A stretch of DNA of 64,000 nt. Origin: Caballeronia fortuita (GTDB taxonomy: Bacteria; Pseudomonadota; Gammaproteobacteria; Burkholderiales; Burkholderiaceae). The position numbers and the translations under genes were made by a program. Of this stretch, positions 33,864 to 43,788 are shown in pieces. The DNA is taken from assembly GCF_001544835.2 (NCBI RefSeq), contig NZ_FCNX02000009.1, forward strand, positions 248,001 to 312,000, given 5' to 3'. How positions within the stretch are numbered: position 1 is the first letter of the stretch; every line of letters begins with the position of its first letter. The notes beneath the pieces are model-generated. The model ran no database searches and was not told the DNA's origin. It worked only from the letters and a program-made list of their open reading frames with translations.

Positions 33864-34417
33864 GAGAGACCTCTACAGCTGCGTGGCTATCTCCGCCGTC
33901 GATGCGTGGCGGACTCTTTGCTGTCCCCGACAGCGCGCCCCTGTCGATTCCGCTAGTGCTGGAAATGCTGTGAACTCATGCGGCTACACCACAGCGGCAA
34001 TGAAGTATTAACCGAACATTAAATATTGAGAACCGGAGTAGGATGGATGTGCCGAAATACTACGAAGCATGTTGACCTGTTCGCCTCTTTGAGACAATAA
34101 GGATTTACCTTCCTATCGAGAGACCTTTATAGACACCATCAATGCCTGAATATGCAGTCGCTCAATGATGCACTCGCCTGGATGCGTCGGTGATCGCATT
34201 GCTCGCGCGAGTATCGGGAGATGTTGGCGTTGGACGAATCGGAAGGGGTACCGGGAGGGTAGCCGCGAACATCCGGCGCCGGTAGCGCAATAGCATCCTA
34301 CTGTCGAATCGAGCGATGCGCCTTGCCTATCGACCGTCTTGGCATGCCACGGCCCTCATGACTCAAAATACTCGAACCGCCCGCACGAACCCGCATACCG
34401 GTTGTTGTCTGAAATCG
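33864..34417. other. relic-rich stretch upstream of LuxR gene
   Basis: I see no intact gene. The stretch holds the third copy of the ATAGA...ATC motif at 34128-34142 and leads into a histidine-kinase scrap at 34418. Confidence 0.4.
34128..34142. promoter_or_regulatory. LysR operator-like motif, site 3
   Basis: ATAGACACCATCAAT matches site 1 at 13 of 15 positions. No intact gene starts just downstream on the plus strand; on the minus strand the LuxR gene starts 265 bases away. It may be a remnant of a lost target promoter. Confidence 0.4.
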
Positions 34418-34498
34418 GACCGGTTTTATCACGGTTCTGGGCAGGACGAACTCGGAATCGGATTGGGAATGACGATCGTCAAGCGTATTGCAGATTAA
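34418..34498 (+). pseudogene. histidine-kinase ATPase-domain fragment
   Basis: Twenty-six codons read DRFYHGSGQDELGIGLGMTI and on to VKRIAD before a TAA. This is the ATP-lid region (FxRGxGQ...G.GLGL.IVKRIA) of QseC-like sensor kinases. Nothing upstream supplies the rest of the kinase. Confidence 0.6.
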
Positions 34499-34793
34499 CC
34501 GTGCTGCCGGAGTTTCATTGGCCGGAGGCCTCGACGGGTGACGGTTAACGTGAGATCGCTCTTAATTTTTAGAATGAACTATGGCTAACACGTCTCACCG
34601 GCGGTGTTATTGCCGTGCATGAGCGTGCATCTAGCACGAGACCATGCCGATTTTCGACGTCGCGCAGGTTCCGCGTAATGTGCGCTGATTCGATCGCAAA
34701 GATGAGCGCTTTCCGTCAACCGCTCCTTGATGATGACGCTGTTGTCGCTAAGCGCTGGCTAAGCCGTCGGCTCAGCCGGTGGTGGCGGCGTCG

Positions 34794-34839
34794 AAAAAGG
34801 AACTGGCCGTCTGTCAGACCGACAGCGGCCAGTTCTTTT
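34794..34839 (-). terminator. strong rho-independent terminator (bidirectional)
   Basis: A stem of about 15 pairs (GAACTGGCCG...CTGTC with GACAG.GGCCAGTTC, one bulge) is flanked by an A-run on the left and TTTT on the right. On the minus strand it ends in TTTTT and directly overlaps the stop of the DUF4148 remnant. Confidence 0.8.
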
Positions 34840-35155
34840 AAACGGTCAAAGAAGCCGTCGGTTCTCGACGCGGATCAATGATCGAGGTGACCGGTGTGAC
34901 GCTGTTGCCCGTGTGTGCCAGGCCAATAGAAGCCGACGACGTCTCGGCGTCGCCACCGTAGCCAGTCTGGCCGTTCCCTGAAGAGACCTTGGCTTCTGCG
35001 GCTTCGATCGCTGCGGTATAAGTCGCGCGATCAATGCTCGGGTTGTAGCCGGCCCGTTCGACTTGAACCGGATCTGCCGTGACCTCGGCGCGCGTCAGCG
35101 GCTGGCCTTGGGCAAACGACGAGACCGCCGGGACCGCCAATGCGGCGGCGAATCG
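34838..35155 (-). pseudogene. DUF4148-family exported protein, N-terminally truncated
   Basis: The reading frame has the DUF4148 core (LTRAEVTADPVQVERAGYNPS) after the end of a signal peptide (RFAAALAVPAVSSFAQG). A TAA stands directly before that signal-peptide remnant, and no ATG or GTG is available, so the first residues have been lost. TTG at 35140 could at best start a form without a full signal. Such 80-110-residue proteins are common in Burkholderiaceae and of unknown role. The gene keeps its terminator. Confidence 0.7.
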
Positions 35156-35465
35156 TTAAGAGATCTCTTACTTATTACTTCAGCCTGCGCAATGCAACAT
35201 TAAACCTTTGCGCGATCCGAATAACCCGTATGCATACTTCTTCGGCGACCGCTCCGCGTCCACAGAGTAGGCGTCGCTGAAAGCCGGAGCGGCTAGGCGT
35301 CCAACGGGCTTGAATCAGCCACGCCACCGGCTGCACCTTGTCGGGCTCTTTTGATGGCGGTGTTCATAGCGATGGCGATTGTGGATGCCAAACCCGCCCA
35401 GCCAAATAGCGGTCGCCGCCTTCGCTTCGCATGCATATCACTCCTTCCTCGGTGAATACCCTGAT

Positions 35466-35480
35466 ATAGACCGTATCTAT
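35466..35480. promoter_or_regulatory. LysR operator, site 2 (mdl operon)
   Basis: ATAGACCGTATCTAT keeps both outer arms of site 1 exactly (ATAGA and ATCTAT) and differs only in the four central bases. Its centre lies about 66 bases before the predicted transcription start, the usual recognition-site position for LysR activators. Confidence 0.65.
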
Positions 35481-35502
35481 TTTTTGAGCAAAAAAAGAAT
35501 GA

Positions 35503-35532
35503 TTGGCTTCGGTGGGCGCGCGCTTTTACTAT
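35503..35532 (+). promoter_or_regulatory. predicted sigma-70 promoter of the mdl operon
   Basis: TTGGCT and TACTAT are separated by 18 bases. A ribosome-binding site AAGGAAA follows at 35546-35552, four bases before the mdlC ATG at 35557. The weak -35 box fits dependence on an activator. Confidence 0.5.
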
Positions 35533-35547
35533 CTGGCTAGTTGATAA

Positions 35548-37134
<1,587 letters not shown>

Positions 37135-37153
37135 GTGGCAGAGGGAAAGTGCA

Positions 37154-38317
37154 ATGAACAAGCCGATAAACGTGGCGGATTATCGAGCCTTGGCGCGTAA
37201 GCGGCTACCCAAGATGGTCTTCGACTATCTGGAAGGCGGCGCAGAGGACGAGCTCGGTATGCAACACAACCGCAAAGTCTTCGAAGATATTCGTTTCCGT
37301 CCGCATCGCCTGACTGATGTGAGCAAGCGGGACATCAGCACGAAAATTTTTGACAAGGACCTGAAAGCCCCGGTGGTCATTGCTCCAACCGGTCTAAATG
37401 GCGTTCTTTGGCCGGATGGAGATCTGGTGCTGGCTCGTGCAGCGGCCAAGTTTGGCATTCCCTTCGCCTTGTCGACGGCATCAACCGCGTCGATCGAGGC
37501 GGTCGCTCGAGGCGCGGATGGTGAACGTTGGTTCCAGCTCTACGTTGTGCATCGAAAGCTCGCCGAGCTCCTTGTCAAACGAGCATTGGACTGCGGCTAC
37601 ACGACACTGATTCTCACCACCGACGTCGGCGTCAACGGCAAGCGCGAACGTGATATGCGCAACGGTTTCGGCATGCCGGTTAAATATAGTTTGAGCACGC
37701 TCATCGATGGTGCATTGCACCCGCGCTGGTCACTCGACCTGCTGCGCAATGGGATGCCTCAACTGGCAAATTTTGCGAGTGACCAGGTTCAAGACACAGA
37801 GCTGCAGGCTGCTCTGATGAGCCGACAGATGGACGCAAGCTTCTCATTCGACGACCTTCAATGGTTGCGGGACCAGTGGCCGCACAAGCTTCTTATCAAG
37901 GGCTTGGCACGCCCGGAAGACGCAGAGCGATGCATACAGCTTGGTGCAGACGGCGTCATCCTCTCGAATCACGGCGGCCGCCAGCTCGATAGCGCGATCT
38001 CTCCCATGGAGACCGTCGCTGCGACAGCCGCGCGCATCAATGGTCCGGTTTTTGTAGACAGCGGTGTTAGGCGTGGGTCAGACGTAGTAAAGGCTGTCGC
38101 ACTTGGCGCCAAAGCAGTGCTCTTGGGTCGCGCAACGCTGTATGGACTTGCCGCACAAGGGCCCAAAGGCGTCGAGGCAGTTTTGAGCATTTTCATGGAC
38201 GAGATTGACCGGACGCTTGCGCAAATTGGTTGTCCGTCTGTGTCGAAGCTGGGCAGCGACTTCATATGGGACGCCAGCGAGTGCCACGCCGACATTGCTG
38301 CCCCTTTTCATCTCTAA
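37154..38317 (+). CDS. mdlB: (S)-mandelate dehydrogenase
   Basis: The 387-residue FMN-dependent alpha-hydroxy-acid dehydrogenase oxidises (S)-mandelate to benzoylformate. It has the membrane-associated MdlB form: LPKMVFDYLEGGAEDE (17-32), STAST, QLYVVHR, LHPRWSLDLLRNGMPQLANF and the active-site SNHGGRQLD with H273 and R276. The internal stretch around residues 175-215, which anchors P. putida MdlB to the membrane, is present. I chose the ATG at 37154 rather than the upstream frame start. It lies between mdlC and mdlA with short gaps. Confidence 0.93.
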   Translation: MNKPINVADYRALARKRLPKMVFDYLEGGAEDELGMQHNRKVFEDIRFRPHRLTDVSKRDISTKIFDKDLKAPVVIAPTGLNGVLWPDGDLVLARAAAKFGIPFALSTASTASIEAVARGADGERWFQLYVVHRKLAELLVKRALDCGYTTLILTTDVGVNGKRERDMRNGFGMPVKYSLSTLIDGALHPRWSLDLLRNGMPQLANFASDQVQDTELQAALMSRQMDASFSFDDLQWLRDQWPHKLLIKGLARPEDAERCIQLGADGVILSNHGGRQLDSAISPMETVAATAARINGPVFVDSGVRRGSDVVKAVALGAKAVLLGRATLYGLAAQGPKGVEAVLSIFMDEIDRTLAQIGCPSVSKLGSDFIWDASECHADIAAPFHL

Positions 38318-38338
38318 GCCTGACTTAGATAAAAGCCA

Positions 38339-39418
38339 ATGAACGACATCCTCATCACCGGACTCCGAGCACGCGCGGTCAATGTACCTCTCGAATACCC
38401 CGTCAAGACAGCGGTGGGCGTTGTCGCGACGTCGCCCCTTGTCCTTATCGATATCGAGACGAACAGCGACGTGGTTGGTCGCGCATACGTATTTACTTAC
38501 ACCCCGCTGGCGCTCAAGCCTACGCAGCTGATGCTCGAAGAGTTGGCGACAATCATTAAGGGCGAGGCTCTCGCTCCGTACAAGATTGACCAGCTTTTTC
38601 AATCGAAATTTCGCCTCATCGGCAATACCGGATTGGTCAAAATTGCAGCAGCTGGCATCGACATGGCGTTGTGGGACGCGAAGGCCAAAGCAGCCAACGT
38701 CCCGCTCGTCGAGCTGCTCGGAGGTGTTGCGAAGCCCCTTCCTGCCTACGACAGCCACAGTATGGACGGCGTCGTGCTTGCGACGCAGCGAGCGAAGCGC
38801 GCCGCTGCAGAGGGGTACGCTGCCATCAAGACCAAAATCGGCTACCAAACCGTCGAAGAAGATGTGAAGGTCATCCGAAGCATCCGTAACGCAGTTGGCG
38901 ATGACATCCAGATCATGGTCGACTACAACCAGAGCCAGACCGTTCCCGAGGCTATCCGGCGTGGGCGCATTTTGGAGCCGGAAGGGGTCGCCTGGATTGA
39001 AGAGCCCACCGTGCAGTATGACTACAAGGGGCACGCCCGTATCCGCGACGAATTGAACACGCCCATCCAGATGGGCGAGAACTGGTTCGGTCCGGAAGAA
39101 ATGTCTTTGGCATTGTCTGTCGGCGCCTGCGACCTTGCGATGGTTGACCTCATGAAAATTGGCGGTGTGACCGGTTGGCTTCGCGCCTCGGCGTTGGCCG
39201 ACCAAGCTCGCCTGCCGTTGTCAAGCCACATCTTCCAGGAATTCAGTGCTCATGTGCTGGCGGTCACCCCCACCTGTCACTGGTTGGAGCGCATGGACAT
39301 GGCAGGCCCTGTTCTCGAGCCAACGCTCAAATTCAAGGATGGCAAGGTCCACTTCGGCGATGTCGCCGGCGCAGGCATTATCTGGCGCGAGGAAGCGGTA
39401 GAGCGCTTTAGGGTTTAG
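38339..39418 (+). CDS. mdlA: mandelate racemase
   Basis: The 359-residue enolase-superfamily enzyme interconverts (R)- and (S)-mandelate. Residues fall at exactly the numbers known for P. putida MdlA: K164-T-K166 (KTKIG) as one base, D270/H297 as the other, metal ligands D195, E221 and E247, and E317. Full conservation of this set argues for true mandelate racemase rather than a muconate-lactonizing relative. It allows both enantiomers to enter the MdlB route. It follows mdlB by 21 bases and precedes the MFS carrier. Confidence 0.95.
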   Translation: MNDILITGLRARAVNVPLEYPVKTAVGVVATSPLVLIDIETNSDVVGRAYVFTYTPLALKPTQLMLEELATIIKGEALAPYKIDQLFQSKFRLIGNTGLVKIAAAGIDMALWDAKAKAANVPLVELLGGVAKPLPAYDSHSMDGVVLATQRAKRAAAEGYAAIKTKIGYQTVEEDVKVIRSIRNAVGDDIQIMVDYNQSQTVPEAIRRGRILEPEGVAWIEEPTVQYDYKGHARIRDELNTPIQMGENWFGPEEMSLALSVGACDLAMVDLMKIGGVTGWLRASALADQARLPLSSHIFQEFSAHVLAVTPTCHWLERMDMAGPVLEPTLKFKDGKVHFGDVAGAGIIWREEAVERFRV

Positions 39419-39527
39419 AGGCGGCACATAGGACCGATCCTAACGGACACTCGCTCTTAACCGACGATAAGGTAACCTAACTATACTGCTCTGCTCAAAG
39501 CTTAGCAGAATTCAATTGGAGACGCCC

Positions 39528-40877
39528 ATGAGCATGGGAACCACCGACTACGTAGTCGAAGAAGCGCGACTGAACAGATTCCATCTCCTCATCCTGTTTT
39601 GGTGCTCGATGCTCATGACCTTCGATGGTTATGACCTCGTCATCTACGGGTCTGTCCTTCCGTATTTGATGTCGGACTGGAAAATTTCACCCGTGCTCGC
39701 CGGCATTATCGGCAGCAGTGCGCTCTTTGGAATGATGATAGGGGCTCTAACCCTCGGAATCTCGTCCGACCGGTTTGGTCGGCGCCGCGTCATCCTAATC
39801 TGTCTTTGCGTGTTCGGCGCGGCGGCTTTGACCAATGGATTTGTGACAAACCCCACGGAGTTCATTATCTGTCGAGTGCTAACGGGTGTCGGTCTTGGCG
39901 GCATGGTTCCGAATATTGTCGCGCTCATGGCCGAAAATTCGTCGAAGTCTAAGCGGAACATCATGATTACTACGATGCTCTGCTTCTTTCCCGTCGGCGG
40001 CGTCATTGCTGCCTTTTCAGGCAAAGTTGTTACGCCTGAGTTTGGCTGGCGTGCAAACTTCTTTCTCGCCGGCGTGCCGCTGGTGACGCTTCCCATTCTT
40101 CTCCGCTATTTGCCGGAATCTATCTCGTTTTTGCTTGCGAACAAGAGGTATGACGACGCCGATAAGATCTTGTGCAAGATTGCGCCGAGCTTCAAGGGTA
40201 CGGCACGGCAGTTGGTGACGTCCCATATGGATATGCATGAGCACGGCGTCAGGCAGCTTCGGACCGTCCAGCTTTTCACGGAAGGCCGGGCGTTGAACAC
40301 GCTTCTCATCTGGGTTGGCTTTGGACTGTGCATGCTGATGATGTACGGCTTGACGACCTGGCTTCCCAAGCTGATGGTCGCAAATGGATATTCGCTTGGC
40401 TCGAGCCTGACGTTCCTCCTGACCCTAAACATCGGCGCGATTCTCGGTGGTCTTCTGAGCGGCTGGCTTGCGGACAAGATCGGCGGCAAGTACTCACTCA
40501 TTCTGTTCTTTTTGGTTGCGGCAGTCTCCATCGCGGGTCTTGGCTACAAGCAGAATCAAATTGTACTGACTATCTTGCTGATGCTGGCCGGCGCGACAAC
40601 CATTGGTACGCTCGGCCTTGTCCATGCTTTTGCAGCATTGTTTTACCCGGCGAACGTGCGCTCGACCGGTGTAGGTTGGGCCGCTGCTGTTGGACGTTTC
40701 GGCGCGGTGGCTGGTCCTGCCGTTGGTGGCTACCTGTTTGCGCAGGACCTTCCAGTCAATCTGAACTTCCTGTTTTTTGCTGTGCCGGGGGTTATTGCAG
40801 CTATCGCGATCGCGCTCACGTCCAACAAACGAGGTACCGAGAGCAACACAGACGTCGCGGTCGCTTCTGTAAAGTAA
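39528..40877 (+). CDS. AAHS-type MFS aromatic acid transporter
   Basis: The 449-residue product shows 12 hydrophobic segments with the aromatic-acid:H+ symporter marks: MTFDGYDLVIYGSVLPYLM near residue 25, GxxxDRFGRRR between helices 2 and 3, and RVLTGVGLGGMVPN in helix 4. Family members (BenK, PcaK, MhpT) import aromatic acids. Location between mdlA and the aldehyde dehydrogenase gene suggests mandelate as substrate. I chose the ATG at 39528, ten bases after GGAG. A 109-base gap from mdlA may contain a secondary promoter. Confidence 0.9.
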   Translation: MSMGTTDYVVEEARLNRFHLLILFWCSMLMTFDGYDLVIYGSVLPYLMSDWKISPVLAGIIGSSALFGMMIGALTLGISSDRFGRRRVILICLCVFGAAALTNGFVTNPTEFIICRVLTGVGLGGMVPNIVALMAENSSKSKRNIMITTMLCFFPVGGVIAAFSGKVVTPEFGWRANFFLAGVPLVTLPILLRYLPESISFLLANKRYDDADKILCKIAPSFKGTARQLVTSHMDMHEHGVRQLRTVQLFTEGRALNTLLIWVGFGLCMLMMYGLTTWLPKLMVANGYSLGSSLTFLLTLNIGAILGGLLSGWLADKIGGKYSLILFFLVAAVSIAGLGYKQNQIVLTILLMLAGATTIGTLGLVHAFAALFYPANVRSTGVGWAAAVGRFGAVAGPAVGGYLFAQDLPVNLNFLFFAVPGVIAAIAIALTSNKRGTESNTDVAVASVK

Positions 40878-40922
40878 TTAGACCGTTTATCCGATTCAAC
40901 GAACCAGAGTAGCGAGGAAACC

Positions 40923-42386
40923 ATGAACAGTGGCGCAGAAACGAAAGAATGGAGCGGTCGCCTTTACTCCGATGGGTGGGTGAGCGCACTCGGCGGCGTG
41001 TCGAATGTCGTTGAGCCTTCTACAAGCGAGATTCTAGGCAATGTTGGCAATGGAAATCGCGACGACATTGCACGCGCGGTCCAGTCTGCGGCAAAGGCCC
41101 AGCTTGCGTGGGCGGCGACGCCCTTCGACCAGCGCGCGGCTGTTCTGCGCGAAGCGGCTCGCCTGTTGAAACAGAATGAAGGCGAAATCAACGAGTGGAA
41201 CGTGCGCGAGTGCGGCTCCACTCCGGCCAAAGCGCAGTGGGAGTTGCACGCAACGTATGAGCAACTCATTGCTGCGGCCGCACTGACGATGCAGCCGGAT
41301 GGCGAACTGTACCCGTCCACCATGCCGGGTCGCATGAACATCTGTCGTCATGTTCCCATCGGTGTGGTCGGCGTCATCGCGCCGTGGAACTTCCCCGTGC
41401 TGCTGGCGACTCGTTCTGTTGCTCCCGCGCTCGCGGTCGGTAACGCGGTCATCCTAAAGCCGGACGTGCAGAGCGCGGTATGCGGAGGCCTGCTCCTCGC
41501 GAAGGTATTTGAGGAGGCTGGATTGCCGTCTGGAGTGTTGCATGTCATTCCGGGCGGCCCGGAGGCGGGTGACGCATTGGTTCGCCATCCGCAAGTCGGC
41601 ATGATTTCGTTCACCGGCTCGACTGCAGTCGGCCGCTCCATTGGCGCGACCTGCGGTCAGATGCTCAAAAAGGTTGCCCTGGAACTCGGCGGCAACAATG
41701 CGCTCATTGTGCTGGACGACGCCGATCTCGATGCGGCCAGTTCAAACGGAGCATGGGGTGCCTTTCTCCATCAAGGGCAGATCTGCATGCAGACAGGCCG
41801 TCATCTCGTGCATCGCTCGGTGGCTGAGGACTATGCGAACAAGCTCGTGGAACGAGCCAAGGCGCTGAGGGTCGGCAATCCGTTCAAGGATCAAGTGCAC
41901 CTCGGGCCGTTGATTAATCAGAAGCAGCGCGACCGGGTCGACGACATTGTCCGCAAGACCGTTGAGGCTGGCGCTAAGGTGCGCACTGGCGGCGAGTACA
42001 GCGACCTTTTCTACCAGCCGACGGTGCTCACAGATGTCACGCCCGATATGCCGGCATTCAACGAGGAAATCTTCGGACCAGTGGCACCTATCACGGTGTT
42101 CGATACAGAGGAGGAGGCAGTCGAACTGCTGAACTCTTCACCGTATGGGCTTGCTGCTGCAGTTCACACCCGATCGCTGTCGCGTGGCTGGGCGCTTGCC
42201 TCACGAATCAGGTCCGGCATGGTCCATGTTAATGACCAGACGGTGAACAACGAGTTTCACGTGCCTTTCGGCGGCATGGGCGCATCAGGAAACGGCGGTC
42301 GCTTTGGCGGTGCGGCAAACATTCACGAGTTCACCCAGACGCAGTGGGTGAGCGCGATGGACGCGCCTATCAAGTACCCGTTCTAA
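40923..42386 (+). CDS. benzaldehyde dehydrogenase (XylC-type, NAD-dependent)
   Basis: The 487-residue aldehyde dehydrogenase has general base E254 (ALELGGNNALIVLDDAD) and nucleophile C288 (HQGQICMQTGR), the Rossmann FTGSTAVGRSIG motif and PWNFP. It most resembles the benzaldehyde dehydrogenases of toluene and benzyl-alcohol pathways (XylC, AreC), not the shorter class-3-like MdlD of P. putida. It would oxidise benzaldehyde from MdlC to benzoate, the last step in this operon. No benzoate dioxygenase genes lie in the window. It is followed by a perfect 17-bp inverted repeat. Confidence 0.9.
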   Translation: MNSGAETKEWSGRLYSDGWVSALGGVSNVVEPSTSEILGNVGNGNRDDIARAVQSAAKAQLAWAATPFDQRAAVLREAARLLKQNEGEINEWNVRECGSTPAKAQWELHATYEQLIAAAALTMQPDGELYPSTMPGRMNICRHVPIGVVGVIAPWNFPVLLATRSVAPALAVGNAVILKPDVQSAVCGGLLLAKVFEEAGLPSGVLHVIPGGPEAGDALVRHPQVGMISFTGSTAVGRSIGATCGQMLKKVALELGGNNALIVLDDADLDAASSNGAWGAFLHQGQICMQTGRHLVHRSVAEDYANKLVERAKALRVGNPFKDQVHLGPLINQKQRDRVDDIVRKTVEAGAKVRTGGEYSDLFYQPTVLTDVTPDMPAFNEEIFGPVAPITVFDTEEEAVELLNSSPYGLAAAVHTRSLSRGWALASRIRSGMVHVNDQTVNNEFHVPFGGMGASGNGGRFGGAANIHEFTQTQWVSAMDAPIKYPF

Positions 42387-42402
42387 GTAGCAAAGGGAAG
42401 TC

Positions 42403-42446
42403 CCTCGACATTCCCGGAATAAGATCTTCTTCCGGGAATGTCGAGG
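42403..42446. terminator. perfect 17-bp inverted repeat between convergent genes
   Basis: CCTCGACATTCCCGGAA at 42403-42419 and its exact complement at 42430-42446 enclose a ten-base loop that is itself nearly palindromic (AAGATCTT). It stands between the convergent aldehyde dehydrogenase and nitrilase genes and would fold on either transcript. There is no U-run, so it may be a bidirectional terminator or an RNA-stabilising element. Confidence 0.65.
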
Positions 42447-42480
42447 CGTTCGCGGCGTAACCTGCTTTGCCCGCGGTTGC

Positions 42481-43536
42481 CTAGTCCTTCATGCCAGTGT
42501 TGCTCGACAAAGCGTCAGCATCCTCTGCGACGGGAGCTTTCGCGGCCTCGCGCAAGGGCTCGCTACCGAAGTCGGCAACGAGGGTCGCAGGTTTATTGTT
42601 AAACAGAAGGCGGAAAACATCGGGCCGTGAGTAGTGGCCAACGGGATCAAACGCTGCTTTAGCCACGCCAATCTGTCCCAAATCCACATCTGCATAGAGC
42701 AGACCCTCTGCTTTCTCGTCAAGAGGTGCACAGAGCGGTGCGCCGTCGGGACCGTAAATCATTGCGAAGCCACCGCCCTCCAGGAGCAAGGAGCTTTTGC
42801 TGTCAGAGTCGATCAACATGTCCAGCATCGCCTTCGAGACAGTCGCGCATGGCGCCAGCACGTAGCACTGGCCTTCCAGTGCATAAACCTGACTCACGGC
42901 ATTGTTCGCTTGGGCACTGAGTTGAAAGGCAGCTCCGCGGTAGATGGAAAAACTTGGCCATGCAGCGATGTGTATCTGCTCATGCTGGGAGAACATCGCG
43001 AATTTGGTAAGCGGTTGTGCGTGTTCGGCGCAGGAGAGCGCACCCATCCGGCCGAGCGAAGTGTCGTGGACGGCGAGATGACTTCCATCGCCTTCACCGT
43101 AGACGGTACGTTCAGCGTGCGTGGGTTTAAGCTTGCGACGCGTTGCAATTAAGTGCCCTTGGTCGTCAATGATTGCCTGCGCGATGTAGAGGGAGCCACC
43201 TGCACGCTCGCAGAAACCCAGTACGACAAAAATTTTGTTGGCGGCAGCAGCAGCCTTGATTTTCTCGAACTGCTCGCTTCTAACTTCGAGGGAATTTTCG
43301 AAATGGCGTTGTACGAACTTCATGCCCCAAGCCGGGGAGTCGAGCCAAATCCACCATGGGTAGCCAGGCAACCAGACCTCTGGAAACGCGATCAGGGACG
43401 CGCCGGCGGCCGAGGCTTCCTCAATCAGCCGTATCGCTTTAGCGATACCTGCATCCAGGTCGAGGAACTCGGGAGCCGCCTGCACTGCTGCCACTTTGAA
43501 CTTCTGATTGATGATGCTCTGCACTTCGTCCTCCAT
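42481..43536 (-). CDS. arylacetonitrilase-type nitrilase
   Basis: The 351-residue product has the nitrilase triad E53 (FPEVWLPGYPWW), K135 (RRKLKPTHAER) and C169 (GALSCAEHAQPL). CAEH replaces the CWEH of most nitrilases; I recall alanine after the cysteine in arylacetonitrilases such as that of P. fluorescens EBC191, which hydrolyse mandelonitrile. The LTKFAMFSQHEQIHIAAWPSFS block also fits. The reaction would give mandelate (and some mandelamide), the substrate of the adjoining operon. It is convergent with the mdl operon and divergent from an AraC regulator gene. Confidence 0.9.
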   Translation of the reverse strand: MEDEVQSIINQKFKVAAVQAAPEFLDLDAGIAKAIRLIEEASAAGASLIAFPEVWLPGYPWWIWLDSPAWGMKFVQRHFENSLEVRSEQFEKIKAAAAANKIFVVLGFCERAGGSLYIAQAIIDDQGHLIATRRKLKPTHAERTVYGEGDGSHLAVHDTSLGRMGALSCAEHAQPLTKFAMFSQHEQIHIAAWPSFSIYRGAAFQLSAQANNAVSQVYALEGQCYVLAPCATVSKAMLDMLIDSDSKSSLLLEGGGFAMIYGPDGAPLCAPLDEKAEGLLYADVDLGQIGVAKAAFDPVGHYSRPDVFRLLFNNKPATLVADFGSEPLREAAKAPVAEDADALSSNTGMKD

Positions 43537-43788
43537 TAATGAGCATAAACGTCGAGCGCGTTGGGTCGAGGCGCCCGTCGCAGCGCTACGAAACTAGACG
43601 GGTTGATGTTGCAGGGTAAGCAGGCAATAAAATGAACCGTTGACTACGTTTGTCAGAACACTTGGATAAAAATTCCAACGGAATTCTAGGTTGCTAGCCC
43701 ACGATGTGGTCATGTGACCAATTTCAGAATTTTCATGGCGCCGTTACGCATGTCAGCCCAAGAGGGCGCCAATACGTGGGAGAAGGCC

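Noticed and set aside
38078..39205. 375-codon minus-strand ORF opposite mdlA
   Set aside because: Antisense shadow of mandelate racemase, whose catalytic residues are all in place on the plus strand.
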